Position numbers and translations under genes: made by a program
Assembly: GCF_003985145.1 (NCBI RefSeq)
Contig: NZ_ML133523.1
Coordinates: 444,855 to 508,854, forward strand
Length of the DNA: 64,000 bases
Direction: 5' to 3'
DNA from: Rhizobium anhuiense
GTDB lineage: Bacteria; Pseudomonadota; Alphaproteobacteria; Rhizobiales; Rhizobiaceae
Part shown: in pieces, positions 29,872 to 40,280 of the stretch
Position numbering within the stretch: position 1 is the first letter of the stretch
Layout of the letters: every line of letters starts with the position of its first letter
Notes under the pieces: generated by a model
What the model saw: only the letters and a program-made list of their open reading frames with translations
Databases searched by the model: none
What the model was told of the DNA's origin: nothing

Positions 29872-30989
29872 GCGGCTGCCCTTTCGGTTTCGATACGGTC
29901 GAGCCAGAAGGAGAAGCCGACGGCAGGAATGCGGTCCGTGGCGCCGAGGAAGGTCAGCAGCCGATCGAAGCGACCGCCGCCGGCGAGCACCGCGCTCGAG
30001 CCTTCCACCGTCACCTCGAAGACGAGGCCGGTGTAATAATCGAGCGGCCGTCCGAAGGCGGCGCGGTAGTCGAGGCAGGAAAGATCGACGCCGGCATTGG
30101 CAAGGGCTGCGACCCGGCCATTGAAGCGGGCGAGCGCGTTGCCGAGTTTCAGGCCGGCAGCATCGGCGAAACCGGCAAGGGCCGCGGACGCGTTGATGAG
30201 CGGCACGTCGAGCGACAGGAACTCTTCCAGCACCTGGAAGGCCGCATCGTCGAGGCGGGTTTCGGAGAGGATCAGCTTTTCCTTGAGGCGCCGGGCGATC
30301 TCCAGGGGCGAGCGGCTGGCATTCGTCGAATAGCCGGTCTTCTGCATCTCCCGCTCGAGATGGACGACCAGCGCCTGCTCGTCGCCGGATGCGACCAGCC
30401 TGGCAATATCGTCGTCCAGGCCGGTGACGAATTGCGGGCTGACGAGGCTGGCCAGCAGCGCTTCCAGCTGCGTCATGTTGCCGAAGGCATGGATCAGGCG
30501 CTTCTGCCAGCCGAGCGGCAGGCCGAGCGCCTGGACGACGGCCTCGAACACTGCCTGGTCGCCCAATGTCACCGACAGTCGCCGGCCCGGCAGCAGGCGA
30601 GCGAGGATGCCGGTGGCATCGCCGATGGCGCGGGCGTCGGCGTTTGACAGGTCGATATCGCCGAGATCCTCGATGCCGGCCTGATAGAATTCGTTGGCGC
30701 CGTCGCGGCGCTGGCGGAAAACCTCGCCGAGATAGGCATAACGCTTCGGCGTACCGGTCGCCGTCTCGATGTGGCGCAGACAGACAGGAATGGTGAATTC
30801 GGGACGCAGGCAGAGGCTGGCGCCGGTTTCACTCTCCGTCATGAAGATGCGGCGGCGCAGATCCTCACCGGCGATGTCCAGGAAAGGTTCAGCCGGCTGA
30901 ATGACAGGCGTATCGATGCGCTCGGCGTTGCGCGCGGTAAATTCGGCCAGCAGGTCGTTGCAGAATTCGGGGAGGTTGATCAGGGGCAT
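29868..30989 (-). CDS. hisZ: ATP phosphoribosyltransferase regulatory subunit
   Basis: 373 residues. Class II synthetase-like paralogue of HisRS that binds histidine and activates short HisG. Recognisable parts are [54 protein letters not shown] and GGRFDRL. ATG 30989 (MPLINLPEF) follows GGAG at six bases. It lies between hisS and hisG, overlapping hisG by four bases. Confidence 0.95.
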   Translation of the reverse strand: MPLINLPEFCNDLLAEFTARNAERIDTPVIQPAEPFLDIAGEDLRRRIFMTESETGASLCLRPEFTIPVCLRHIETATGTPKRYAYLGEVFRQRRDGANEFYQAGIEDLGDIDLSNADARAIGDATGILARLLPGRRLSVTLGDQAVFEAVVQALGLPLGWQKRLIHAFGNMTQLEALLASLVSPQFVTGLDDDIARLVASGDEQALVVHLEREMQKTGYSTNASRSPLEIARRLKEKLILSETRLDDAAFQVLEEFLSLDVPLINASAALAGFADAAGLKLGNALARFNGRVAALANAGVDLSCLDYRAAFGRPLDYYTGLVFEVTVEGSSAVLAGGGRFDRLLTFLGATDRIPAVGFSFWLDRIETERAAA

Positions 30990-31034
30990 GCCGAGCTCCA
31001 AATAGTAGGCGAAGGGCGTGCCTGAAGGTACGCC

Positions 31035-32558
31035 TCAGACATTCGATGCTGCCCTCTTCCGATCCTCAGCCTGCGCAGCAAGGATTTCCTTCACCTTGGC
31101 CACAAGGTCGGCTTCCGGCACCGTCTCCTGCGCCACGCGTGCTTCGCGCCAGCTGGCATTGTCTTCGATCTCGCCGGAAAGCCGCTTGCCTTCGATCAGA
31201 TCCTTGATCTGCACGACGCCTTCGGCGCGCTCGTCGCCGCCCTGGATGATGGCGACGGGGCAGCCGCGGCGGTCGGCATATTTCAGCTGATTGCCGAACT
31301 TCTTCCAGTTGCCCTGGAACATCTCGGCGCGGATGCCGGCGGCGCGCAGTTCCTGGGTCATGCGCTGGTAGCGGCCCATCGCTTCGACATCGCCGTCCAT
31401 CACGGTCACCAGCACCGGCTCGATGACTTCGCTGGCGCCGAGCTTGCCGAGGTTCTTCAGCGCCGTCATCAGGCGGGAGACGCCGATCGAAAAGCCTGTC
31501 GCCGGAACCGGCTGGCCCATGAAGCGGGAGACGAGGCCATCATAACGGCCGCCGCCGCCGACCGAGCCGAAGACGACCTTTTCGCCCTTTTCATTGGTGA
31601 CGTCGAAGCTGAGTTCGGCCTCATAAACCGGGCCGGTATAATATTCGAGGCCACGCACGACCGAGGGATCGATCTTGATCCGGTCGGCTTGATAGCCGGC
31701 GCTGGTGACGAGCGCTGCGATGAAATTCAGCTCCTCGACGCCTTCGCCACCCCTCGAGGTTCCCGCAACGAGTTCGGCGAGACGTTGTGCGCTTTCGGCA
31801 TAATCCTTGATGCCGACGAAAAACAGGACCTTGTCGATCTGCTCCTGATCAAGCCCGGCGCCCTTGGTGAAATCGCCGGATTCATCCTTGCGGCCGGGGC
31901 CGAGCAGCAATGCCACGCCTTCCGGACCGAACTTGTCGAGCTTGTCGATGGCGCGCAGCACGTTGAGCCGCTGGCCGGCCTTGTCGTCGCCGCCGAGGCC
32001 GATCGCCTCGAGCACGCCGTCCAGAACCTTGCGGTTGTTGACGCGGATGACATAGTCACCGCGCTTGATGCCGAGGGCCTCAAGCGTGTCGGCCATCATC
32101 ATGCACATTTCGGCATCGGCCTGAACACCCGGCGCGCCGACCGTATCGGCATCGAACTGCATGAACTGGCGGAAGCGGCCGGGGCCCGGCTTCTCGTTGC
32201 GGAAGACGTAACCGGCGCGATAGGTGCGGTAGGGCAGCTGGATCTCGTTGAAATTCTCGGCGACATGACGGGCGAGCGGCGCCGTCAGGTCGTAACGCAG
32301 CGACATCCATTGCTCGTCGTCATCCTGCAGGGAGAAGACACCCTCGTTCGGCCGGTCGCTGTCGGGCAGGAATTTGCCGAGCGCATCGGTATATTCGAAC
32401 AGCGGCGTTTCGAGCGGATCGAAACCATAATGCTCATAGACTTCCCGGATCTTTGCCGTCATCTCGTTGACGGCGCGGATGTCGGCGGCCGTGCGGTCGA
32501 CGAAGCCGCGCGGCAGGCGGGCCTTGAGCTTTTGCGGTTTCTTCTGCTTGTCGTTCAT
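31035..32558 (-). CDS. hisS: histidyl-tRNA synthetase
   Basis: 507 residues, longer than the E. coli enzyme as in other alphaproteobacteria. Class II motifs: motif 2 in [20 protein letters not shown], histidine loops in [17 protein letters not shown], motif 3 in [12 protein letters not shown]. The C-terminal anticodon-binding domain is present. ATG 32558 ([12 protein letters not shown]) is right for the family; a much longer open frame upstream runs through another gene. First gene of hisS-hisZ-hisG. Confidence 0.96.
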   Translation of the reverse strand: MNDKQKKPQKLKARLPRGFVDRTAADIRAVNEMTAKIREVYEHYGFDPLETPLFEYTDALGKFLPDSDRPNEGVFSLQDDDEQWMSLRYDLTAPLARHVAENFNEIQLPYRTYRAGYVFRNEKPGPGRFRQFMQFDADTVGAPGVQADAEMCMMMADTLEALGIKRGDYVIRVNNRKVLDGVLEAIGLGGDDKAGQRLNVLRAIDKLDKFGPEGVALLLGPGRKDESGDFTKGAGLDQEQIDKVLFFVGIKDYAESAQRLAELVAGTSRGGEGVEELNFIAALVTSAGYQADRIKIDPSVVRGLEYYTGPVYEAELSFDVTNEKGEKVVFGSVGGGGRYDGLVSRFMGQPVPATGFSIGVSRLMTALKNLGKLGASEVIEPVLVTVMDGDVEAMGRYQRMTQELRAAGIRAEMFQGNWKKFGNQLKYADRRGCPVAIIQGGDERAEGVVQIKDLIEGKRLSGEIEDNASWREARVAQETVPEADLVAKVKEILAAQAEDRKRAASNV

Positions 32559-32636
32559 TTCCGGGAATTCCGCTGACTGTGACAGTGGCGGTTTCCTAAC
32601 CGATCGGGCGGGGAGCGGCAAGGGCGAAGGGTCTTG

Positions 32637-33449
32637 ATGCCGCAGGGAGAATCGATTGAACCGGAGGCATTCATCAGAAATGCGGATATGCTCATGATCG
32701 CTGAAGCGCTTCTCTATACCGCGACCTTGCCGCTGACCGGCAAGCCGCATCGAAAGTTTATCCGCTATTCCGTCAATCTGTGGTCGCGGGCCGGGCGCTG
32801 TGCGGCGGATTGGGCCGAACATGAGGAGAAGAGCCGGACTGCGATCCGCGCGGCTGCGGCCGGTCTCAGGCAGAAGCGGACCGCCGTCGTGCTCGGTTCC
32901 GGTCTGTTGCGGGACGTGCCGATCGAGGAATTGGCGCGCGATTTCGATACCGTCGTGCTGGTCGATCTCGTTCATCTCGCCTCGGTGCGGCTGTGGCTGT
33001 CGGCCAAGGGCTACCGCAATGTCCGGCTGATCGAGCGCGACCTCTCCGGCTATGACGACCTTGCCGCCGGCCGGCAGCCCGAACCGCTCGGCTTCCTCAG
33101 GAGCGTGCCCTATCTCGATCTGGTGGTTTCGGCCAACCTCTTGTCGCAGATCGGTCGCGGCGTGAAACGGCGCTCGGACGCCGAGACCGGGCGAATGCCT
33201 GAAGACACGGTGGAAAGGCTGATCGCGGCGCATCTGACCGGGCTTTCGGGCCTCTCCTGCCGCAGTTGCCTGGTGACCGACATCGCCTATGCCGTCATCG
33301 ACCGCAACGGCAGGACGCATGAGGAGGCAGACCTGCTGCATGGCGTATTGCCGCCGCCGGCAAAAGCGACCTGGACATGGCCGGTGGCGCCGCTCGGCGA
33401 AGAGAGCAAGGATTACCGGATCGAGCACAAGGTCATTGCCAGCTGGTGA
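32637..33449 (+). CDS. conserved protein with Rossmann-like motif, function unknown
   Basis: 270 residues. I do not recognise a named family. The middle has [36 protein letters not shown], shaped like the glycine loop and acidic strand end of a SAM-dependent methyltransferase. RDLSGYDD and [13 protein letters not shown] could be the following strands. Start ATG 32637 has AAGGG nearby; a TTG directly precedes it. A Cys pair (CRSC) occurs near residue 204. Divergent from hisS with 78 bases between. Confidence 0.7.
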   Translation: MPQGESIEPEAFIRNADMLMIAEALLYTATLPLTGKPHRKFIRYSVNLWSRAGRCAADWAEHEEKSRTAIRAAAAGLRQKRTAVVLGSGLLRDVPIEELARDFDTVVLVDLVHLASVRLWLSAKGYRNVRLIERDLSGYDDLAAGRQPEPLGFLRSVPYLDLVVSANLLSQIGRGVKRRSDAETGRMPEDTVERLIAAHLTGLSGLSCRSCLVTDIAYAVIDRNGRTHEEADLLHGVLPPPAKATWTWPVAPLGEESKDYRIEHKVIASW

Positions 33450-33506
33450 TCAGGATGTGATCGCCGGTCGGCTTGGCTTGCATCAGTCATTCGCCTATAA
33501 AACAGC

Positions 33507-33872
33507 ATGCGCATGCTCGCCCTCATCGCGATGTTTCTCGGCTGGCTGGTCTACAGCGCCATGTCCGCATGGGCAGGCTGTCCGACCTGCGCATCGATGA
33601 ATGCACCGGTTGCCGTCGAAACCGGCATGCATCACGAAATGCACGGCATGGCTATGTCCGAGGCGGCGGGCAAGACTGAGCCCTCGAAAGGCCCCTGCGC
33701 CGGCGGCAATTCCGCGCATATGCCGCTTTGCGCCGCCTGCCTGCTGTTGCCACCGGCGGTGATGGTCACTGATGGCGGAAAGCCGACCTTCAGCTATCCC
33801 GCCCCGGCGCCTGCCCACGCCCTCGACGACGAAAAGCCGACACCGCAGTCGCCGCCTCCGCGATTGTCCTGA
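33507..33872 (+). CDS. exported Cys/Met/His-rich small protein, likely metal-related
   Basis: 121 residues. Signal peptide MRMLALIAMFLGWLVYSAMS with probable cleavage after AWA. The mature protein has CPTC (Cys 25, 28), a Met/His-rich stretch MHHEMHGMAM, Cys 64 and CAAC (75, 78). The C-terminus is Pro-rich. Such residue use is typical of copper-handling periplasmic proteins, but no family is recognised. The next gene, 75 bases on, encodes a DUF305 protein with similar Met/His content, supporting a joint metal role. Confidence 0.65.
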   Translation: MRMLALIAMFLGWLVYSAMSAWAGCPTCASMNAPVAVETGMHHEMHGMAMSEAAGKTEPSKGPCAGGNSAHMPLCAACLLLPPAVMVTDGGKPTFSYPAPAPAHALDDEKPTPQSPPPRLS

Positions 33873-33947
33873 CACCATAGCAATCCATGCCAATCGGGTG
33901 GCTCAGCCGCCCGGCAAACCTATTGTCAGACAGAGGAAGGAACTCTC

Positions 33948-34307
33948 ATGTCTTTGAAAATCATCGCCCTCACCGCCATGCTCGCCATCATTGCCGCTCC
34001 CGTCCTTGCCGAAGACAAACCGATGGATATGAGCAAGCCGATGGGCAATCACGATGCGGCAAGCCACGCCTTCAGCGAGGCCAATGCCAAGATGCACAAG
34101 GATATGATGATCGAATATAGCGGCGATGCCGATGCGGATTTCGTCCGCGGCATGATCCCGCACCATCAGGGCGCGATCGATATGGCCAGGATCGAGCTTC
34201 AATATGGAAAAAATCCCGATATCCGCAAGCTCGCCGAAGCCGTCATCAAGGCGCAGGAAGCCGAGATCGCTCAGATGACCGCCTGGCTCAAGGCCCACGG
34301 CAAATAG
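33948..34307 (+). CDS. DUF305 family exported protein (CopM-like)
   Basis: 119 residues. Signal peptide [20 protein letters not shown], then a Met-rich segment [14 protein letters not shown] and the DUF305 helical domain with [18 protein letters not shown]. Some DUF305 proteins bind copper in the periplasm. Good ribosome site AGGAAGGA. Follows the Cys/Met/His-rich gene on the same strand. Confidence 0.88.
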   Translation: MSLKIIALTAMLAIIAAPVLAEDKPMDMSKPMGNHDAASHAFSEANAKMHKDMMIEYSGDADADFVRGMIPHHQGAIDMARIELQYGKNPDIRKLAEAVIKAQEAEIAQMTAWLKAHGK

Positions 34308-34320
34308 TCGATCGTGGATG

Positions 34321-34356
34321 AAAAGGGGAACGCCGGGATGTCAGGCGTTCCCCAAG
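34321..34356. terminator. terminator after aldo/keto reductase gene (minus strand)
   Basis: GGGGAACGCC-GGGATGTCA-GGCGTTCCCC, perfect 10-bp stem. On the minus strand it is followed by TTTTCATCC. It also lies just past the DUF305 stop. Confidence 0.8.
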
Positions 34357-34372
34357 ACTTATGTTGGCGAGG

Positions 34373-35422
34373 TCAGTCCTTCGGCTCGAAATCGGCCGGC
34401 CGGCGGCCGGCGCCCTGTCGTGCCAGCATCCAGCCGGGATATTCCGGCGCAAGCGCGCTCACCTCGTCGAGCTTCTTCATATCGTCTTCATCGAGCTTCA
34501 GCTTGACGGCGGCAAGGTTCTGGTCGAGCTGATCGACCCGCTTGGCGCCGATGATGACTGTTGTGACGAAGGGCTTGGCGAGGATATAGGCGAGCGCCAC
34601 GGTGGCGACGCTGACGCTGTGCTTTTCGGCGACTTCGCGCATGACGGCGACGCAGGCCCAGGCCTTGTCCTTGTCGACCGGCGGGAAATCAAAACTGGCG
34701 CGGCGGCCCTCGCCGTTGCCGGGCGCGCCGGGACCATACTTGCCGGAGAGCAGTCCGCCGGCGAGCGGCGACCAGACCATCAGGCCGAGCTTCTCCTCCT
34801 GCATCATCGGCACGATGTCGCGTTCGAGGTCACGGCCGGCGATGGAATAATAGGCCTGCACGGTTTCGAAACGGGCAAAGCCGCGGCGTTCGGACAGGCC
34901 GAGCGCCTTGGAGATGCGCCAGGCCTGCCAGTTGGAGACGCCGATGTAGCGCACCAGGCCGCGGGAGACGAGATCGTCGAAGGCGCGCAGCGTCTCGTCG
35001 ATCGGCGTCACCGTATCGGTCGCGTGGATCTGATAGAGGTCGATGTGATCGGTCTGCAGGCGCTCGAGGCTCGCCTCGACGGAATCCATGATGTGGCCGC
35101 GCGAGGCGCCGCGGTCGTTCGGCTTGTCGCCCATCACACCATAGACCTTGGTGGCGATGACGACGTCCTTGCGGGGGACGTCGAGGTTCTTCAGCGCCTG
35201 GCCGAGCAGCCTTTCGGACTCGCCGGCCGAATAGACATCGGCCGTGTCGATGAAATTGACGCCCGAAGCAAGCGAGCGTTCGACGATCCGGTCGGCGGCA
35301 TTCTGGTCGACATCGGCGATGGCGCCCCACATGCTGCCTTGCTTGGCTTCACCGAAGGTCATGGTGCCCAAGCAGATTTCCGAGACGAAAAGTCCCGTAT
35401 TTCCGAGCTGGTTGTAACGCAT
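34373..35422 (-). CDS. aldo/keto reductase
   Basis: 349 residues. NADPH-dependent reductase with catalytic Asp/Tyr in FIDTADVYSAGESE, Lys in VIATKVYG, His in IDLYQIHATD, and SPLAGGLLSGKYG. The C-terminus VIIGAKRVDQLDQNL holds the cofactor phosphate site. Physiological substrate unknown. ATG 35422 (MRYNQLGNTGLFV) follows AGGAA; the longer open frame upstream has no site. Divergent from a HAD hydrolase gene; the 236-base gap shows no extra gene. Confidence 0.92.
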   Translation of the reverse strand: MRYNQLGNTGLFVSEICLGTMTFGEAKQGSMWGAIADVDQNAADRIVERSLASGVNFIDTADVYSAGESERLLGQALKNLDVPRKDVVIATKVYGVMGDKPNDRGASRGHIMDSVEASLERLQTDHIDLYQIHATDTVTPIDETLRAFDDLVSRGLVRYIGVSNWQAWRISKALGLSERRGFARFETVQAYYSIAGRDLERDIVPMMQEEKLGLMVWSPLAGGLLSGKYGPGAPGNGEGRRASFDFPPVDKDKAWACVAVMREVAEKHSVSVATVALAYILAKPFVTTVIIGAKRVDQLDQNLAAVKLKLDEDDMKKLDEVSALAPEYPGWMLARQGAGRRPADFEPKD

Positions 35423-35658
35423 GGTGGAAAAATTCCTTTGTGTCTGCCGCAAGAGGGCTTGCGAACCGCTGAACTTCATTTTTTGATTATTGGCCTGCGC
35501 GCGACAGGCACAGCCGTGGCTGGCTGCAGGGTGAGGCAAAGTGCATTTAGTGCGGCAGCGGCGCTTTTCAACGCTGCGCCCAACCGTGCCGAAGATGACG
35601 CCCTTGTCTCGACACAGGCAGCCGATAGATTGCCGGCCATATTTTAAGAGGTGCGCAT

Positions 35659-36363
35659 ATGACGACGCGACCACTGACGACGATCGGCTTCGATGCCGAC
35701 GATACACTCTGGCAAAACGAACAATATTACCGACTGACGGAAGCGCATTTCACCAGGCTTCTTGCCGATTTCGCCGAAGGACCGAAGATTTCCGAGCGGC
35801 TGCTGGAGGCCGAGAAACGCAATCTTCGCCATTATGGCTTCGGCATCAAGGGTTTCACGCTGTCGATGATCGAGACGGCGATCGAGATCACCGAGGGCAA
35901 GGTTCCCTCGGGCGTGATCGCCAAGATCCTCGATATCGGCCGCGAGCTCCTCTCCCATCCGGTCGAGACCATGCCGCATGTGCGCGATACGCTGGAGGGG
36001 CTTGCCGGCAAGTACCTGCTTGTCATGATCACCAAGGGCGATCTCTTCGATCAGGAACGCAAGCTTGCCCAATCCGGGCTCGGCGATTTCTTCGATGCCG
36101 TCGAGATCGTCTCCGACAAGACCGCCGTCACCTATCGGCGCATCTTCGCCAAGGTCGGCGACGGGCCGGAGCGGGCGATGATGGTCGGCAATTCGCTGAA
36201 ATCGGACATCGTGCCGGCAATCGCCGCCGGCAGCTACGGCGTCTTCGTGCCGCACGAGCTCACCTGGGTGCTGGAACATGTCGATGAACCGAAAGAAGCG
36301 CCGCGTTTCCGCAAGATCGGCCATCTCGGGGAATTGCGCGAACTGATCGACCGGCTCGGCTAA
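35659..36363 (+). CDS. HAD-family hydrolase
   Basis: 234 residues. Motif I IGFDADDTLWQNE, motif II LVMITKGDL, Lys in VSDKTAVTY and motif III AMMVGNSLKSDI. A helical cap lies between I and II. FDADDTLW is seen in a group of HAD phosphatases of unknown substrate. AAGAGG precedes the ATG. Converges with the exported protein gene at 36380. Confidence 0.88.
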   Translation: MTTRPLTTIGFDADDTLWQNEQYYRLTEAHFTRLLADFAEGPKISERLLEAEKRNLRHYGFGIKGFTLSMIETAIEITEGKVPSGVIAKILDIGRELLSHPVETMPHVRDTLEGLAGKYLLVMITKGDLFDQERKLAQSGLGDFFDAVEIVSDKTAVTYRRIFAKVGDGPERAMMVGNSLKSDIVPAIAAGSYGVFVPHELTWVLEHVDEPKEAPRFRKIGHLGELRELIDRLG

Positions 36364-36379
36364 ACCGGACTTACAGCCC

Positions 36380-36879
36380 CTATTGCTTGGCAGGCGCCTT
36401 CGGAAACAGCGACGGGCGTTCGGGCTCGGCCGGCGGTTGCGGCGGTTGCGGGGCGGCCGCCAAGGGCTCGATCAGGATGCTGAAGGGAGCGCCGAGGCCG
36501 CGGCGCGGCGAGACCTTGGAATAATAGGGACGCAGCAGCCAGGTGGCGTCTTCCTTGACCGTCGTCTCGAAGCTCATGCCATCCTCGTCGGTGCCGAAGA
36601 AGGCCTCGTCATCCGGCTTCGACAGGTCGAAGATCGCCAGGAAGGCAAATTTGCTCTTGGTGGAAAAACTGACCTTCACGTGCTGGCCGGTGCGCACCGG
36701 CAGCGTATAGACATGGCTATTGCCGAACTTCGTCCAGCCCTTCAGCTGCATGGTGACGGCCGGGAATTGCAGCTTCTCCAGCTTCTCGCCGGGATCGAGC
36801 TGCGGTGTCTGCGCCATGGCGGAGACCGGCAGGAAAAACAGGGCAGCGGCTGTTATCAATATTCTCACGGACAGATCTT

Positions 36880-36883
<4 letters not shown>
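36380..36883 (-). CDS. exported protein, function unknown
   Basis: 167 residues. Signal peptide (ILITAAALFFLPVSAMA) followed by a beta-rich domain with LKGWTKFGNSHVYTLPVRTGQHVKVSF and FDLSKPDDEAFFGTDEDG, then a Pro-rich C-terminus. The order of strands recalls small periplasmic inhibitor or lectin-like folds, but I recognise no family. Overlaps tag by four bases, so it is cotranscribed with it. Confidence 0.72.
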
Positions 36884-37509
<626 letters not shown>

Positions 37510-37683
37510 GATCCTTCATTCTGCGGGGGTCCGCTTCGTTCTCCGCTGATGATTCCGGCTTTACCATTTGCAAACCGTCTTTCCAAACCGAACGGTAACC
37601 CTGACGAAAAGTTTATCCGGTCGGTCGGCTTTTCATGAATCGATCTTTACCATTCGCTGGCGGATAGGGTGGCAGCGTCTTTG

Positions 37684-37704
37684 CGGGCGGAACATGTCCG
37701 CCCG
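37684..37704 (+). other. hairpin in leader of first L,D-transpeptidase gene
   Basis: CGGGCGGA (37684-37691) and TCCGCCCG (37697-37704) form a perfect 8-bp stem with loop ACATG, 54 bases before the ATG. No T-run follows. It may stabilise the transcript or attenuate it. Confidence 0.4.
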
Positions 37705-37758
37705 GGCGGAGAAGTAGTCCCGCCAGCCATTTTCGGTCATTTGTAGAGAGTTCGTCCG

Positions 37759-38508
37759 ATGATGAAACAGCTTGTTCTTGCCGCAGCCCTCTTCGGCATC
37801 GTCTCCACGGCCGCCCTTGCAGACGACCGCTACGCCACCCGTCCGCCGGTCGTGCTCAGCCCGGATCTGACGGCGCCCTGGATCAACCAGCTCGGCGGCG
37901 GCGCGGTTCGTCCCGTCGTCTATCAGCGGCCGGTCATCCGGCAGCCGCAGCGCGGAATCTTCCAGCGCCGCGCGCTGCGCCAGGCGCCGCAGGCCGCACC
38001 GCAGACCGTTTCGGCGATCAATCCCGGCATCCCGTCGATCCGCCGTCCGATCGAGCCGCAATTCCTGCCGCAGATGGTCGATTACGATACCACGGAAAAG
38101 CCCGGCACGATCGTCATCGATACCAACAACCGCTTCCTCTATCTGGTGATGGAAGGCGGCAAGGCAAGGCGCTACGGCGTCGGCGTCGGCAAGCCCGGCT
38201 TCGAATGGGCCGGCGCCCACAAGATCACCCGCAAAACGGAATGGCCGGACTGGACGCCGCCTTCCGAAATGATCAGCCGCGAAGCCGCCAAGGGCCATTA
38301 CCTGCCGGCGCGCATGGACGGCGGCCCGGAAAACCCGCTCGGCGCCCGCGCCATGTATCTCGGCTCGACGCTTTACCGCATCCACGGCACCAACGCGCCC
38401 TGGTCGATCGGCAGTGCCGTCTCCTCGGGCTGCATCCGCCTGCGCAACGAAGACGTCGTCGATCTCTATGACCGCGTCAGCGTCGGAACCCGCGTCATCG
38501 TCATGTAA
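37759..38508 (+). CDS. L,D-transpeptidase (YkuD domain), first of two
   Basis: 249 residues, exported (signal peptide ending AALADD). Residues about 30-100 are a Pro/Gln/Arg-rich linker. The YkuD domain begins near 115 (PGTIVIDTNNRFLYLV) and ends with HGTNAPWSIGSAVSSGCIRL, where Cys 225 is the nucleophile. Forms 3-3 crosslinks in peptidoglycan or anchors outer-membrane proteins to it, both known in Rhizobiales. A close paralogue follows 136 bases downstream. Confidence 0.92.
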   Translation: MMKQLVLAAALFGIVSTAALADDRYATRPPVVLSPDLTAPWINQLGGGAVRPVVYQRPVIRQPQRGIFQRRALRQAPQAAPQTVSAINPGIPSIRRPIEPQFLPQMVDYDTTEKPGTIVIDTNNRFLYLVMEGGKARRYGVGVGKPGFEWAGAHKITRKTEWPDWTPPSEMISREAAKGHYLPARMDGGPENPLGARAMYLGSTLYRIHGTNAPWSIGSAVSSGCIRLRNEDVVDLYDRVSVGTRVIVM

Positions 38509-38644
38509 CGACCGGGCAAATACCTGGGGAGCCGTAGAGAATAGCCGGCTCCCTTCTCCAAAAGAGCTTTATCCGGCCACGCCGATCTTGAATCGGGGAG
38601 AAGTTCATGTAGCTTCGAGCGAATTTGCTTGAGGGGAATCGATC

Positions 38645-39337
38645 ATGATCAAATTGATGCCGGGTCTGGCTGCCGCCGGACTTGTCCTGTCCTTGATGTC
38701 CACATCCGCCTTTGCTGCACCCGCCGGCTCCGCGCCGGACAATACACGAGCCCCGGCGCAGATCGTGCGCGTGGCGCAGATGCCGAAATACGTGAAGCCG
38801 CAGTTCAAGCGCAAGAAAGTGCGCCTGGTGACGACGGAAGCGGCCGGCACCGTCATCATCGATACAAACAACAAATATCTCTATCTCGTCGAAGGCAACA
38901 ACCGCGCCACCCGCTACGGCATCGGCGTCGGCCGCGACGGCTTCGGCTGGTCGGGGATCGTCAAGATCGGCCGCAAGGCCGAATGGCCGAGTTGGACGCC
39001 GCCGGCCGAGATGCGCCGCCGCGAAGCCGCCAAGGGCCACATCATCCCTGCTTTCCAGGAAGGCGGCGAGGACAATCCGCTCGGCGCCCGCGCCATGTAT
39101 CTCTACCAGGGCGGCCGCGACACGATCTTCCGCATCCACGGCACCAACCAGCCCTGGACGATCGGCCTCAACATGTCTTCCGGCTGCATCCGGATGATGA
39201 ACGAGGATGTGACGCACCTCTACGACCGCGCGCCTGTCGGCACCAAGGTGATCGTCATCGGCCCCGGCAACCGGCAGGGCAAGGTGGCTTTCGAGGACCG
39301 AGGCATCGACGTGCTGCGCACGATGTTTGGCGGCTGA
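38645..39337 (+). CDS. L,D-transpeptidase (YkuD domain), second of two
   Basis: 230 residues. Signal peptide [20 protein letters not shown]; shorter linker than the first copy, then GTVIIDTNNKYLYLVEGNNR and HGTNQPWTIGLNMSSGCIRM with Cys 181. The two catalytic domains are clearly paralogous (for example EWPSWTPPAEM against EWPDWTPPSEM) but the linkers differ. GAGGGGAA ribosome site. A terminator follows. Confidence 0.92.
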   Translation: MIKLMPGLAAAGLVLSLMSTSAFAAPAGSAPDNTRAPAQIVRVAQMPKYVKPQFKRKKVRLVTTEAAGTVIIDTNNKYLYLVEGNNRATRYGIGVGRDGFGWSGIVKIGRKAEWPSWTPPAEMRRREAAKGHIIPAFQEGGEDNPLGARAMYLYQGGRDTIFRIHGTNQPWTIGLNMSSGCIRMMNEDVTHLYDRAPVGTKVIVIGPGNRQGKVAFEDRGIDVLRTMFGG

Positions 39338-39357
39338 GCAACACTGACGAAAAAAAC

Positions 39358-39386
39358 GAAAGGCGCATTTCGACGCGCCTTTTGTT
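39358..39386 (+). terminator. terminator after second L,D-transpeptidase gene
   Basis: AAAGGCGC-ATTTCGAC-GCGCCTTT with following TTGTTTTG. A clear intrinsic terminator separating it from the LpxQ-like gene. Confidence 0.85.
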
Positions 39387-39460
39387 TTGCTTAGACTTTG
39401 CGGCCGAAAGCTGGCACACCTGCCTAAGAGTCGACATATTTGCAATATCGGGGCTATTCA

Positions 39461-40135
39461 ATGACATATGCGCTGCGTTCCTCCGCTTCGCTACTTGCGG
39501 GCATCGCGTTTTTGACAATCTGTTCAGCAGTTTCCGCCTCGGCGGAAGATCTGCAATTCTCTGTCTATGGCGGTTATCAGACCGCACCGCACAGCGGCGT
39601 CGATCTCTCCGACGGCACGCATTTCACCGCCGGCTGGGAAGGCAAGTCCTTCGGCAGCCCGCCTTATTACGGCGGCCGCGTCACCTGGTGGCTCGAGAAC
39701 TTCAACAAGCCGAACTGGGGTATTTCGCTCGATTATACCCATGACAAGGTCTATGCCGACGACGATACGCTGGCCAAGACCGGCTGGTCGCACTTCGAAT
39801 TCACCGACGGCCTGAACTTGCTCACGGTGAACGGCCTCTACCGCTTCCAGGATCCGACCCGCCGCTGGACGCCCTATCTCGGCGCCGGTATCGGCGTGAA
39901 CATTCCGCATGTCGAAGTGATTCGCCCCGAGGGCAAGACCTGGGCATATGAATTCGGCGGCGTGACGCTGCAGGCCCAGGCCGGCGTCGACTTCAAGGTG
40001 ACCGAGCGCTGGTCGACCTTCGTCGAATACAAGGGCACCTATTCGCGCATCGACGTGCCGATCGACAACGGCGTGGACCTGAAGACCAACATCTTCACGA
40101 ATGCCGTCAACGTCGGCGTTTCATTCCACTGGTAA
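39461..40135 (+). CDS. lpxQ: outer membrane beta-barrel, probable lipid A oxidase LpxQ
   Basis: 224 residues. Signal peptide ending SAVSASAED, then alternating strands such as LQFSVYGGYQTAPHSGVD, RVTWWLENFNKPNWGISLDYTH and a C-terminal VNVGVSFHW with the terminal aromatic needed for barrel insertion. Length and layout match the LpxQ enzyme of R. etli and R. leguminosarum, which oxidises the proximal glucosamine of lipid A to aminogluconate. I assign it from memory of that family; a generic porin-like barrel is the alternative. The open frame extends seven codons upstream to a TTG. Confidence 0.65.
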   Translation: MTYALRSSASLLAGIAFLTICSAVSASAEDLQFSVYGGYQTAPHSGVDLSDGTHFTAGWEGKSFGSPPYYGGRVTWWLENFNKPNWGISLDYTHDKVYADDDTLAKTGWSHFEFTDGLNLLTVNGLYRFQDPTRRWTPYLGAGIGVNIPHVEVIRPEGKTWAYEFGGVTLQAQAGVDFKVTERWSTFVEYKGTYSRIDVPIDNGVDLKTNIFTNAVNVGVSFHW

Positions 40136-40158
40136 GAACAAATTTCGGCTGCGACGTG

Positions 40159-40280
40159 AGAGCGGTTCAGCGCATAAAAGCGCAAAACCGCTCTAACCTT
40201 TTATCGTTACGCAATTCCCAGGCAAAACCGCCTTGCGCGTTGCCTGGGAAAACCGCTTCGTACTTCCTGAAATTGCTCTA
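40159..40280. repeat. palindromic intergenic repeat (RPE-like), composite
   Basis: First part: GAGCGGTT and AACCGCTC arms (40159-40193). Second part: TTCCCAGGCAA and TTGCCTGGGAA, a perfect 11-bp inverted repeat around AACCGCCTTGCGCG, then AAATTGCTCTA. Its last bases touch the stop codon of the convergent small exported protein gene. Confidence 0.75.
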
